Of a DNA stretch of 64,000 bases, positions 18,937 to 27,821 are shown one piece after another. The notes below the pieces were generated by a model. The model made no database searches. It saw only the letters and a program-made list of their open reading frames with translations, and was not told the origin of the DNA. Origin of the DNA: Mesorhizobium metallidurans STM 2683 (GTDB lineage: Bacteria > Pseudomonadota > Alphaproteobacteria > Rhizobiales > Rhizobiaceae); NCBI RefSeq assembly GCF_000350085.1, contig NZ_CAUM01000055.1:62001-126000 (forward strand), read 5' to 3'. How positions within the stretch are numbered: position 1 is the first letter of the stretch; each line of letters starts with the position of its first letter. A program made the translations under genes and the position numbers.

Positions 18937-20283
18937 TCAGCCGACGATCTGGTTGATTTGCGCAGCCAGCGCATCCATCTCGGCCTGGACGTTGCCCGAA
19001 ACCAGCGCCTTGGAGATGCCGGACTGGAGCGCGAGCGTCACCTTGGCGTATTCGGGCGTGATCGGCCGCGCCGTGGCGCCGGTGAACACCTTCTCGAGGC
19101 TTGCCATGAACGGCTGCTCAGACTTGATCTTCTCGTCCTGGAACAGCGCGGAGCGCGTCGGCGCGAGGCCAAAGTTCAAGGCGATACGCTGCTGGGTTTC
19201 GGTCGACGACAGCCAAGTGAGCAACTCGATCGCGGCTTCGCGCTGCTTGGAGTTGGCGTTGACGCCGAGCTGGTAGCCGCCGAGAGTGGCCGCGCTCTTG
19301 CCGCCAGGGAAGGCCGGAAGCGGCGCGACGCCGACCTTGTCCACAACCTGGGAAGCCTTGGCGTCCTGGGCGATTGGATAGACATAGGACCAGTTGCGCA
19401 TGAACATCGCCTTGCCCGAGGTGAAGGGCTGGCGCGACGGTTCCTCGTCCCAGGACAGCACGTCCTGCGGGCTGATCTTGGTCTTGGCAATGGTGTCGTG
19501 CAGGAACTGGATCGCTTCGACGGCCGCCTTCTGGTTGATCAGCGACGACTTGCCGTCGGGCGCCAGGATCGCGCCATTGTTGGAGGTGATGATCTCGACC
19601 GCATCACAGACCAGAACCTCGGCCTGCTTGCCCTGCCAGAGATAACCGAAATCGACATCGCCGGCCTTCTGCGCGGCGGCGGCGATGGTCGCCATGTCGG
19701 CCCAGTTGTCCGGCACCTTGCCGCCATGCTTCTCCAGCACGTCCTTGCGGTAATAGAACATGCCCGAATCCATGAACCAGGGAAGGGCGGTCAGCTTGCC
19801 ACCATAGGTACAGGCGTTGAGGGTGCCGGTGAAGTAGGCGCCGCGCTTGTCCGCCGGAAAAAACTCGTCGAGCGGCAACGCCCAGCCGGCGGCGGCAAAG
19901 CCGGCGATCCAGATCACATCCTGGCTGAAGACGTCAGGCGTGCCGGTGCGGCGGGCGAGCTGCTGGACGAGACCCTGATAGACTTCCGTCGAGGAACTCG
20001 GCGGCGGCAGTTCGATGTTCTTGACCAGAACGCGATCCTGCGACTCGTTGAAGGCCTTGATCAGATCGCCGAAGGTCTCCTTGCCGAAGAAGGCAGCACT
20101 GGCAAAGCTGATTTCGGCGCGCGACTGGGCGCGAGCCCGGCGGACACCAAGCCCGGTGCCGAGGCTGAGTGTCGCCGCACCCAACAGTCCGGCGCTGCCG
20201 ATGAGAAACTGCCTGCGGTCGGCGACGGTCACATGCGCAACAGGCTTCGAGCCGGAGACCGGCCCCTTTTTCATGTCAGTCAT
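18937..20283 (-). CDS. Extracellular sugar-binding protein with Tat signal (MalE/UgpB class)
   Basis: A 448-residue substrate-binding protein. The N-terminus has a twin-arginine signal (DRRQFLIGSAGLLGAATL), suggesting export in folded form. The mature part has the family-1 binding-protein layout with VKNIELPP, DVIWIAGFAAAGW and ALPWFMDSGMFYYRKDVLE. It is the first gene of the leftward operon reaching 10762. Its upstream block at 20322-20374 nearly copies the one before the other binding-protein gene, so both importers are probably induced together. Confidence 0.9.
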   Translation of the reverse strand: MTDMKKGPVSGSKPVAHVTVADRRQFLIGSAGLLGAATLSLGTGLGVRRARAQSRAEISFASAAFFGKETFGDLIKAFNESQDRVLVKNIELPPPSSSTEVYQGLVQQLARRTGTPDVFSQDVIWIAGFAAAGWALPLDEFFPADKRGAYFTGTLNACTYGGKLTALPWFMDSGMFYYRKDVLEKHGGKVPDNWADMATIAAAAQKAGDVDFGYLWQGKQAEVLVCDAVEIITSNNGAILAPDGKSSLINQKAAVEAIQFLHDTIAKTKISPQDVLSWDEEPSRQPFTSGKAMFMRNWSYVYPIAQDAKASQVVDKVGVAPLPAFPGGKSAATLGGYQLGVNANSKQREAAIELLTWLSSTETQQRIALNFGLAPTRSALFQDEKIKSEQPFMASLEKVFTGATARPITPEYAKVTLALQSGISKALVSGNVQAEMDALAAQINQIVG

Positions 20284-20321
20284 TTTCTCCTCCTTGGGCT
20301 GGCAGCCTCCCGATGTTGCGC

Positions 20322-20376
20322 CAGCATTTCCGCATGTTCCATAAAAATTTTACGCGCGTCAAGATTTAAAATATTG
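20322..20376. promoter_or_regulatory. Divergent promoter/operator block, copy 2, with TTTACGCGCGTCAA
   Basis: Same layout as the block at 10651-10702: CAGCATTTCCGCATGTT, an A-rich part, then the palindrome-like TTTACGCGCGTCAA at 20349-20362 and an A/T-rich tail. It lies 39 bp before the Tat binding-protein gene (leftward) and about 80 bp before the oxidoreductase gene (rightward), so one operator could control both directions. On the minus strand TTGACG falls inside the palindrome and may be the -35 box. Confidence 0.6.
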
Positions 20377-20456
20377 TATAGCGGCTTCCGACTATGATCC
20401 GTTGCCGGTGCAATAGGTCGGACAGGACATTGCGGCGTTGGGAGGTGAATTCGAAA

Positions 20457-21605
20457 ATGCACGGAAAATCGGTAGCTAAACTCGGTATCGGCGTTGTCGG
20501 ATGCGGCAACATCTCGATGACCTATTTGCGCAATGCGGCGCTGTTCGGTGGGGTCGAGCTTCGCGCCTGCGCCGACATTTCGGCCGACATGGCCGCGCTC
20601 CGCGCCAAGGAATACGACATCCGCGCGGCCAGCGTCGATGCGCTGCTGGCCGACCCGGAGATCGACCTTGTCCTCAACCTGACCATTCCGGCGGCGCATT
20701 TCGACATTTCGCTCTCGGCACTTTCGGCGGGCAAGCATGTCTTCACCGAAAAGCCGCTGGCGACCTCGGCCGCCGACGGTCGGCGCATCGTCACCGAGGC
20801 GGCGAAACGCGGGCTGCTGCTTGGTTCGGCTCCGGATACCTTCCTCGGCGCCGCCGGGCGGTGTGCCCGCCGGCTGATGGACGAGGGCGCGATCGGTCGA
20901 CCGGTGACCGGCACCGCCTTCATGATGGGGCGCGGCATGGAGCACTGGCATCCCAATCCGCAATTCTATTACCAGCCCGGCGGCGGCCCGGTCTTCGACA
21001 TGGGGCCTTACTACCTGACGATGCTCGTCAATTTGCTTGGACCGGTGGCGCGTGTGATGGCCTTGGCAACGCGCGGCCAGGAAGAACGGCTGATCACCGC
21101 CGAAGGTCCCTTCAAGAACACCAGCTTCAAGGTCGGCACGCCGACCAACATCCTCTCGCTGCTGGAATTCCGTTCCGGCGCCACCGTCACCTTCGGCGCC
21201 TCCTGGGACGTCTTCAAGCACTCCAACCATCCGATCGAGCTGCACGGAACGGAAGGCTCGCTGCGCCTGCCCGATCCCGATACGTTCGGCGGCACCGTCT
21301 CACTTTCTGAACGCGGCACCGACTGGGCCGACTTCGCCAGCGAGGCCGAGCTCTATGGCGCGCGCAACTGGCCCTTCGCCACGCCCGACCGCGCCAACTA
21401 CCGCATGCTCGGCGTCGCCGATCTTTCGCGGGCGCTGGCAACGGGCAGAAAGCCGCGCGCCTCCGGCGATCTTGCGCTGCATGTGCTGGAAATCATGGAA
21501 GCGATCCTGGCTTCGGGAGAAAGCCGCGAATCGGTTGCCGTCGATGGAACGGTCGATCAGCCGCCACTGCTCGGCGAAGACGAGGCGGCGAGCCTGCTTG
21601 CCTGA
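20457..21605 (+). CDS. Gfo/Idh/MocA family oxidoreductase
   Basis: A 382-residue enzyme with Rossmann start LGIGVVGCGNISMTYL, FTEKPLAT as the EKP motif, and a carboxy domain with GGGPVFDMGPYYLTML. I chose ATG 20457 because GGAGGTG lies ten bases upstream; the 21 codons before it have no family resemblance. It is divergent from the ten-gene operon and followed after nine bases by an esterase gene. Third oxidoreductase of this family in the locus, and the longest. Confidence 0.88.
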   Translation: MHGKSVAKLGIGVVGCGNISMTYLRNAALFGGVELRACADISADMAALRAKEYDIRAASVDALLADPEIDLVLNLTIPAAHFDISLSALSAGKHVFTEKPLATSAADGRRIVTEAAKRGLLLGSAPDTFLGAAGRCARRLMDEGAIGRPVTGTAFMMGRGMEHWHPNPQFYYQPGGGPVFDMGPYYLTMLVNLLGPVARVMALATRGQEERLITAEGPFKNTSFKVGTPTNILSLLEFRSGATVTFGASWDVFKHSNHPIELHGTEGSLRLPDPDTFGGTVSLSERGTDWADFASEAELYGARNWPFATPDRANYRMLGVADLSRALATGRKPRASGDLALHVLEIMEAILASGESRESVAVDGTVDQPPLLGEDEAASLLA

Positions 21606-21614
21606 GGTCCGTCC

Positions 21615-22607
21615 ATGACGACATCATCCCCGACGACACCGGCAGTGTCCTTGGTCGACCCGGAAGCCCGGCATGTGCTCGACCTCAGCCGGGAGGCCGG
21701 TGCCCGGCCATTCGAGACCGGCACGCCCGAAGAGGCGCGCCGCTCCTATGAAGACGGATTTCCCACACTCCAGGGCGAGCGCGAGCCGGTCGCTTCGGTG
21801 AGCGAGCGCACCATCGCCGGACCCGACGGCCCGGTGACGCTCAGGATCTATCGCGGGCGTGACGCGCCAGGAACAGATGCTCCCGCGCTGCTCTATCTGC
21901 ATGGCGGCGGCTGGGTGGTCGGCAATCCGGAGTCCCACGACGAGATCTGCCGCTGGTTTGCCAACATGGCGGCCTGCATTGTCGTCTCGCCCGCCTACCG
22001 GCTGGCGCCGGAGCACAAATTCCCGGCGGCGATCGAGGATTGCCGTGCCGTGCTTTTCTTCATGCAAAGCGACGCTGGCGATCTGGGCATCGACACCAGG
22101 CGGGTTGCCATCGCCGGCGACAGCGCCGGCGGCAATCTCGCCACCGTGCTGTCATTGATCGCGCGCGGAAGCGAGAAGCCGCCGACCGCACAGCTATTGT
22201 TCTATCCGAACACGGATGCCTCGCAGACGGCGGACAGTTATCACCGCTTTGCCGACGGTTTTGGTCTCACGGCGGCTACCATGGCCTGGTTCCGCGATCA
22301 CTACATAAGCAGTTCCAGCGACATCGACGACTGGCGCGTGTCGCCGCTGAAGGCGGCCAGCCTTATCGGAGCGCCGCCGGCCTTCCTCGCAATCGCCGGG
22401 CATGACATCCTGGCCGATGAAGGCGAGGCTTATGCGAAACGCCTGCAAGATGACGGCGTAACGGTCGTGTTGCGGCGCTGGCCGGGACAGATCCATGGCT
22501 TCGTCTCGATGGGTCGCCATGGCCCGGCGGCGCGGCAAGCTGTCGGTGCCGCGGTCGTCGCGTGGCGCGGCTTCGATCCTGCCTTTGAAAACCCTCAGGC
22601 CGACTGA
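21615..22607 (+). CDS. Alpha/beta hydrolase of the hormone-sensitive lipase family
   Basis: A 330-residue esterase. The oxyanion motif HGGGWVVG and the nucleophile elbow GDSAGG are the marks of the HSL family; the acid (AIAGHDILADEGEAY) and His (QIHGF) follow in the right order. It probably removes acyl groups from a sugar ester or small substrate. Nine bases after the oxidoreductase, so same transcript. Its last 13 bp overlap the 3' end of the convergent repressor gene. Confidence 0.88.
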   Translation: MTTSSPTTPAVSLVDPEARHVLDLSREAGARPFETGTPEEARRSYEDGFPTLQGEREPVASVSERTIAGPDGPVTLRIYRGRDAPGTDAPALLYLHGGGWVVGNPESHDEICRWFANMAACIVVSPAYRLAPEHKFPAAIEDCRAVLFFMQSDAGDLGIDTRRVAIAGDSAGGNLATVLSLIARGSEKPPTAQLLFYPNTDASQTADSYHRFADGFGLTAATMAWFRDHYISSSSDIDDWRVSPLKAASLIGAPPAFLAIAGHDILADEGEAYAKRLQDDGVTVVLRRWPGQIHGFVSMGRHGPAARQAVGAAVVAWRGFDPAFENPQAD

Positions 22608-23617
22608 CGCATCACCAGCGTCGCGTCGAGGTAGACCTTGGGAGCGACAGCCGTCTCGTCCTCGTTCAGCAAGGCAAGCAGCGTCTCGACGCTGCGGCCG
22701 GCCATCGCGGTGAAGTCCTGCGCCATGGTGGTCAGCGCAGGGCAGGTGTAGCGGCTCAGCGGATGGTCGTCATGCGCGGCCACGCGCAGGTCGCAATCGC
22801 CCTTGCGGCCGACCTTGCGGCCCTGCGAGAAAGCGGCCGCCATGACGCCGAAGGCGAGACGGTCGTTGGCGCACAGAATGGTCTTGCCTGGCAGGCCGCC
22901 ATTGCCGAGCATCTTTTCCATCTGCTCGTAGCCGATCCGTTCGAAATCCCAGGTGTAGTCGCGGGTGTTGCCGATGATGACAGGTTCATGCCCGAGCCGC
23001 TGCATCGAGGCGACATAGCTGTTCAGTCGTTCCGGCGAATTGTGGTTGACATGCGGTATGTCGAAATAGACCGGGGCGTCGCCGGAGCGGCAGAGATAGT
23101 CGACGATCGTCGAGACGCTCTGGCTGTTGTTGTTGCCCACGAAGGGCGTGCCGCCTTCAAGAAAAGTGTCGAAGTAGACGATGGGCATGGCCTGCGTCAG
23201 CTTCTCCAGCGTGCGATGGTCCGAGCGCAGGCCGAGCGGTGCGATCAGCGCGCCGGAAACTTTCAGCGACAGGATGGTTCGCGTCGCCTCCACTTCGAGC
23301 TCGCGCGAGCCGTGCGAGGAGATGACGATCGGCCAATAGCCCTCGTCGCGCAGCCTGAGCTCGATGCGGCTGACCATCTCGGAATAAAAGGGATCGGCGA
23401 CCGTCGGCACCACGATGCCGATGCTGCGGGTGCGCTTGCGGTTAAGGTTGCGCGCGAACAGATTGGGCTGGTAGTCGGACGAGCGCAGCGCTTCCTCGAT
23501 GCGCTTTCGCGTTGCCGGCTTGACGCTGGTCGGGTCGTCGAAAAACTTCGACAGTGTCGGCCTGGAGACGCCGCAGGAGCGGGCGAAATCCTCCATCGTC
23601 TTGTGCGTCATCGGCAT
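22595..23617 (-). CDS. LacI family transcriptional repressor
   Basis: A 340-residue regulator with an N-terminal LacI-type helix-turn-helix (MEDFARSCGVSRPTLSKFFD), hinge RKRTRSIGIVVPTVADPF and a periplasmic-binding-protein-like effector domain (ILCANDRLAFGVMAAAF). The recognition helix differs from the usual V-SxxTVSRVL pattern, so its operator may be unusual. It sits at the edge of the sugar locus and is the obvious candidate to bind the ACGCGT- and GCGCGT-containing palindromes before both importer operons and before itself. The effector is probably a pathway sugar or sugar phosphate. Confidence 0.88.
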   Translation of the reverse strand: MPMTHKTMEDFARSCGVSRPTLSKFFDDPTSVKPATRKRIEEALRSSDYQPNLFARNLNRKRTRSIGIVVPTVADPFYSEMVSRIELRLRDEGYWPIVISSHGSRELEVEATRTILSLKVSGALIAPLGLRSDHRTLEKLTQAMPIVYFDTFLEGGTPFVGNNNSQSVSTIVDYLCRSGDAPVYFDIPHVNHNSPERLNSYVASMQRLGHEPVIIGNTRDYTWDFERIGYEQMEKMLGNGGLPGKTILCANDRLAFGVMAAAFSQGRKVGRKGDCDLRVAAHDDHPLSRYTCPALTTMAQDFTAMAGRSVETLLALLNEDETAVAPKVYLDATLVMRQSA

Positions 23618-23721
23618 TCAAACCCTCGCGTCATGGACCTGGTTCCACGCGCTGCCCGGCTCTACATACGGTGAGCCGGCGTGCAACTGCAAGGCAAAAT
23701 TTTACAGACAAGTTTTCCAGT

Positions 23722-23735
23722 TTCAACGCGTATCA
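23722..23735. promoter_or_regulatory. Candidate repressor self-operator TTCAACGCGTATCA
   Basis: About 105 bp before the LacI-family start. On the minus strand it reads TGATACGCGTTGAA, close to TGACACGCGTCAAT at copy 1. Nearby A/T-rich sequence (AAAATTTTACAG) also recalls the blocks before the importers. Probably autoregulation. Confidence 0.45.
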
Positions 23736-23858
23736 GTAAATTATTCCATGCGTAAATTTATTAATTAACGCGAAAAAGAGCAAGCCGTAATCACTTTCGA
23801 GAGGCGCAATGCCGGAAGGAATTCCGCAAGATTTCGACTTGTCGCGCAGACTCTGCCC

Positions 23859-24845
23859 TCAGCTCGGAACCTTCTTATTCCATCTGCGCAGCCGCGTGCC
23901 GACGTAAGACCTGGGACCGAAGGGAAGTCGAAGCCGCCCTGCAGGTCGGTTCGGATAATCTTCCAACTGCTGCCGCACGAATGTCATCAACCGGCAGAAG
24001 GCGGGCGCTTCCAGCTCTTGCAGGCGCGCGGCAAGACCGTCAGGGAGCGGCTTCGGGCGCCAGCCGAAATACGCCTCATAGGCGTCCGGCGTAGGGATCA
24101 GATGCCGCAGATACGCCGCCAGTTCGGCAGGGCTGCCGAAATCCGCCGCGTTGATGTAGGAGCCTTCCGGCGCGAATTCGCCGACATTCGGGGCACCGAG
24201 ATAGACCGGCACCGAACCGGCTTTCAATGCATCGAAGAGCTTTTCCGTGACATAGTCTGTCTCGCTGGAGTTCTCCAAAGCGAGGCAGAACTTGTAGTGC
24301 GCGACGGTGTCGAGCTTCGTTTTCTTGCCGAGATCGGGGCCTTCAATCGTTCGGTTGCGAAAATGCCGGCCATAGGAATCGATCTTAATGTGGTGGGAAA
24401 GCTCCTGGACGAAGTCGACGCGCCCGCTATAGTTCAAGCGGGCCGATTGGAAGAGCACGGCCGGGGCCGCTTCCGTCTTCGCCACGATCGGTGTTGCTCG
24501 AACCTCCTCCCACCAGGAAGCGCGCGGCAGATAAGGCGCCCAGATGTCGGAGCCGCGTTCGTGCGTCATCGTGAAGTCGAAGTGCCGCATGATCTTCGGA
24601 TCGGCGATCCGCTTGTAGTTTGACCGGCTCTCCATCGACCAGGCTATCCAAAACTGGCCGGGATATTTCCAGGCGTCGCCTATCTCGCGGAAATTCGGGA
24701 TGTGGAAGACGACCGTCGCCGCCTCGGCAATCCGGCGCTTGTCCAGAGTCCACTGCCCCGGAAGGTCACAACGAATGGATGCGATGTCGACGGGCTTGCC
24801 GAAGAATGTCGTATAAAAAAGGATGAGCGGGTCTTTTGAAGGCAT
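23859..24845 (-). CDS. Glycosyltransferase family 10 (fucosyltransferase-like)
   Basis: A 328-residue enzyme without a signal peptide. The GT10 signature is clear: FCLALENSSETDYVTEKLFD followed by ALKAGSVPVYLGAPNV, the region that binds the GDP-fucose nucleotide in bacterial alpha-1,3-fucosyltransferases. It probably decorates a lipopolysaccharide or capsule in the cytoplasm. ATG 24845 is the first good start, though without a strong ribosome binding site. It stands alone between the sugar locus and tRNA-Arg, with no other polysaccharide gene beside it, which may mean it was acquired separately. Donor sugar is inferred from the family only. Confidence 0.82.
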   Translation of the reverse strand: MPSKDPLILFYTTFFGKPVDIASIRCDLPGQWTLDKRRIAEAATVVFHIPNFREIGDAWKYPGQFWIAWSMESRSNYKRIADPKIMRHFDFTMTHERGSDIWAPYLPRASWWEEVRATPIVAKTEAAPAVLFQSARLNYSGRVDFVQELSHHIKIDSYGRHFRNRTIEGPDLGKKTKLDTVAHYKFCLALENSSETDYVTEKLFDALKAGSVPVYLGAPNVGEFAPEGSYINAADFGSPAELAAYLRHLIPTPDAYEAYFGWRPKPLPDGLAARLQELEAPAFCRLMTFVRQQLEDYPNRPAGRLRLPFGPRSYVGTRLRRWNKKVPS

Positions 24846-25083
24846 GGAAAGCAAGCCGGATACCTCAATACCGGCAAAGTCCTATACCCGCCTGTTCTAA
24901 AAGCAAATGCCTAGCCAACGGGCCTCCGGCGCCTAGGCGAAACCATCCAGAACCTCAAATCTGGTCGTGGCGCCATCGCAGCGCAGACGCATCCGGCAGT
25001 TCAGAGGGCGACTCAGGCTAGCCTGCGGAAATGTCGAGCGAATTTCGAGTCGGCGGGTTTAGGCTGTTTCCGCCGTGGCTGAG

Positions 25084-25160
25084 TGGTGATCCCGACAGGA
25101 ATCGAACCTGTGACCTACAGATTAGGAATCTGCCGCTCTATCCTACTGAGCTACGGGACC
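25084..25160 (-). tRNA. tRNA-Arg (anticodon CCT)
   Basis: Read on the minus strand, GGTCCCG at the 5' end pairs with CGGGATC at the 3' end. D-loop AGCTCAGTAGGATAGAGC, anticodon loop TTCCTAA and T-arm ACAGGTTCGATTCCTGT are standard, and CCA is encoded at 25084-25086. The anticodon CCT reads AGG codons. Confidence 0.95.
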
Positions 25161-25247
25161 ACGCGGCCCGACACATAGCCGCTTCGGGGCGGTTCGCCAA
25201 GAGGCGGACGGCGCGCAATTATGCTGCGCCGCCTCTGGTGCCGACAG

Positions 25248-26411
25248 CTATGCCGCCAGCGCCGTTTCCGCGAGCTTCACCCAGTAGCTCATGCCGTGCG
25301 GAATGACCTCGTCGTTGAAGTCGTAGCCAGGGTGGTGAAGACCGGCGGTGTCGCCATTGCCGATGAAGATGAAGGCGCCTGGCCGGGCTTCCAGCATATA
25401 GGAGAAATCCTCGCCGCCCATCACCGGCTGGATGGCCCGGTGCACCTGGGCGTCGCCGGCTATCCCTGCCGCGATATCGCTGGCAAAGACCGTCTCTTCC
25501 GCATGGTTGAAGGTGACGGGATAGTTGGCGTTGTAATCGACCTCGATCATCGCGCCGAAGGCCGTGGCCACACCCTCGCAGATGGTGCGGATGCGCTCCT
25601 CGGATTTTTTGGCGATTTCCTTCTTCAGCGTGCGCACGGTGCCGGCGATCTCGGCGCTCTCGGGAATGACGTTATAGGCGTCGCCGGCATGGAATTTCGT
25701 CACCGACACCACGACCGCCTCGACGGGGTCGGTGCTGCGCGAGGCGATCGTCTGCAGCGCGCCGACCAACTGGCTGGTGATGACGATCGGGTCGATCGTG
25801 CCGTGCGGCATCGCCGCATGGCCGCCGCGGCCCTTGACGGTGATGGTGAATTCGGCGGTCGCCGCCATGATCGGGCCCGGCCTGATGGCGAACTGTCCGA
25901 CCGGCAGGCCCGGCATATTGTGCATGCCGAACACTTTGGCGATGTCGAAGCGGTCCATCATGCCGTCCTTGACCATCTCGTTGCCACCGCCACCGCCCTC
26001 TTCGGCGGGCTGGAAGATCACCGCGACGGAACCGGTGAAATTGCGGGTCTCGGCAAGATATTTGGCGGCACCGAGCAGCATCGCGGTGTGGCCGTCATGG
26101 CCGCAGGCATGCATCTTGCCCGGAACGGTCGAGGCGTAGGGCTTGCCGGTGATCTCGTTGATCGGCAACGCATCCATGTCGGCGCGCAGCCCGATTGTCG
26201 CGCCGTCGCCCTGGCGGCCGCGGATGATGCCGACGACGCCGGTCTTGCCGAGCCCGGTCACCACCTCGTCGCAGCCGAAGGACTTCAGCTTGTCGGTGAC
26301 AAAGGCGGCGGTCTTGAAGACGTCGAAATTCAGCTCTGGGGTCTGGTGCAAATGGCGGCGCCAGCCGGCGACCTCGTCCTGCATTTCGGCGGCGCGGTTC
26401 AGGATTGGCAT
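25248..26411 (-). CDS. M20 family amidohydrolase (hippurate hydrolase-like)
   Basis: A 387-residue metallopeptidase-fold amidohydrolase. Metal and catalytic motifs are GLRADMDALP, HACGHDGHTAMLLG, FQPAEEGGGGGNEM and GGEDFSYML. The family removes acyl groups from N-acyl amino acids (hippurate, N-acetyl or indole-3-acetyl conjugates) in the cytoplasm. Length is usual. It stands alone, 87 bp after tRNA-Arg and read in the same direction. The particular substrate cannot be told. Confidence 0.9.
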   Translation of the reverse strand: MPILNRAAEMQDEVAGWRRHLHQTPELNFDVFKTAAFVTDKLKSFGCDEVVTGLGKTGVVGIIRGRQGDGATIGLRADMDALPINEITGKPYASTVPGKMHACGHDGHTAMLLGAAKYLAETRNFTGSVAVIFQPAEEGGGGGNEMVKDGMMDRFDIAKVFGMHNMPGLPVGQFAIRPGPIMAATAEFTITVKGRGGHAAMPHGTIDPIVITSQLVGALQTIASRSTDPVEAVVVSVTKFHAGDAYNVIPESAEIAGTVRTLKKEIAKKSEERIRTICEGVATAFGAMIEVDYNANYPVTFNHAEETVFASDIAAGIAGDAQVHRAIQPVMGGEDFSYMLEARPGAFIFIGNGDTAGLHHPGYDFNDEVIPHGMSYWVKLAETALAA

Positions 26412-26644
26412 GATGGTTCCATCTCGGCTGTTGGAGCAGACGGGCTGCGCCTGCTATTTTGCGATTGTGCCGGTTCGTTTACAATTGTCATTCAGGCGCT
26501 TTGCCATCTTGACGTCACATAGGGTAAATAGCACCGCAACATTATGGCCCAGGTTGAGGGATCGGACCATCATGCTGGCGATCGCGTAACGAAATCTTAC
26601 GGAGCCAGGGGCGACTACGGCAAGAGGCGATTTCGGAATACACT

Positions 26645-27817
26645 ATGCGGTACAGGCATTTCCCTGGAATTTTGTTGGCGGGCGCCGTGGCGTTTGCGGC
26701 GCTGGCCGGACCGGCTCTCGCCAATCCGACAATCGTGTTCGACCTGAAAAGCGGCAAGATTCTCCAGCATCAGGATGCTTTCAAGCGCTGGTATCCGGCT
26801 TCGCTGACCAAGCTGATGACCGCCTATGTGACGTTCCGCGCCATCGCGGCCGGCGAGGTCCAGCTCGATTCGCCGATCAAGGTGACGAAGCATTCCGCCG
26901 GCGAACCGCCAAGCAAGATGGGCTTCAAGCCTGGTTCGGTCATGCGGCTCGACAATGCGCTGAAGATGATGCTGGTCAAATCGGCCAACGACATCGCCAT
27001 GGCCGTCGGCGAGAATGTCGGCGGTTCGCAGGCCGCCTTCGCCGAACGCATGAACGCCGAGGCGCGCCGGCTCGGCATGACCGGATCGCATTTCGTCAAT
27101 CCCAACGGGCTCTATTCGCCGGACCAGTATACGACGGCGCGCGACCTCGCCTTGCTGGTGATGGCGATCCGCATGGACTTTCCGCAATATGTCCCCTGGT
27201 TCTCGATCGAGGGCCTGGCCGTCGGCAAGAAGGAGATTTCTAACTACAATCTCCTGATCGGCCGCTATCCGGGCGCCGACGGCATGAAAACGGGTTTCGT
27301 CTGCTCCTCGGGCTTCAACATGATTGGCTCGGCAACGCGCAACGGCCGCACGCTGGTCGCCGTGGTGCTCGGCGAACAATCGGCCATCACCCGTGCCGAG
27401 ACGGCGGCCAGACTGCTCGACCAGGGTTTCGCGACGCCTCAGCCGAACTGGGTCACGATCGCGGCGCTGCCAGCCTATGGCGACACGACATCGGTGAACG
27501 ATTTGCGCGACGAGCTTTGCAAGAAGAAGCCGCCCGAGGAGCAGTCGGAGGCCGCGACGCCCGTCGGCGACAAGGAAGTGCCGAAGTCGCCCTATCAGGA
27601 AGAGCTCGACCATGTGCCGACGCTGGTCGCTGTCGGCCTTGGCGGCGCCACCGGGCCGAAGCCGAAGGCCATGCTCGATGAATCCGGCCAGGAATATGCC
27701 GATGTGCCGCTGCCGACCTGGCGCCCAGATTTGCCGCCGCCGGCCGGCGCCGAACCGACAGTGATCGGTTCCGCCACCGCGGTCCAGGGCGACGAGCCAG
27801 CCAAGGTCCTGAACTAG
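26645..27817 (+). CDS. D-alanyl-D-alanine carboxypeptidase (DacA/DacF type)
   Basis: A 390-residue penicillin-binding protein with a signal peptide (MRYRHFPGILLAGAVAFAAL). Active-site boxes are in order: SLTK (SXXK), SAN (SXN) and KTG in DGMKTGF. It trims the terminal D-Ala from peptidoglycan stem peptides in the periplasm. The carboxy part after about residue 290 is Pro- and Glu-rich and looks disordered; no membrane anchor helix is obvious. Four bases separate it from the G3E GTPase gene, so the two are transcribed together. Confidence 0.9.
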   Translation: MRYRHFPGILLAGAVAFAALAGPALANPTIVFDLKSGKILQHQDAFKRWYPASLTKLMTAYVTFRAIAAGEVQLDSPIKVTKHSAGEPPSKMGFKPGSVMRLDNALKMMLVKSANDIAMAVGENVGGSQAAFAERMNAEARRLGMTGSHFVNPNGLYSPDQYTTARDLALLVMAIRMDFPQYVPWFSIEGLAVGKKEISNYNLLIGRYPGADGMKTGFVCSSGFNMIGSATRNGRTLVAVVLGEQSAITRAETAARLLDQGFATPQPNWVTIAALPAYGDTTSVNDLRDELCKKKPPEEQSEAATPVGDKEVPKSPYQEELDHVPTLVAVGLGGATGPKPKAMLDESGQEYADVPLPTWRPDLPPPAGAEPTVIGSATAVQGDEPAKVLN

Positions 27818-27821
27818 GCCA

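Noticed and set aside
18883-20397. Plus-strand frame of 504 codons
   Set aside because: Antisense to the Tat-type binding-protein gene, which has all family motifs.
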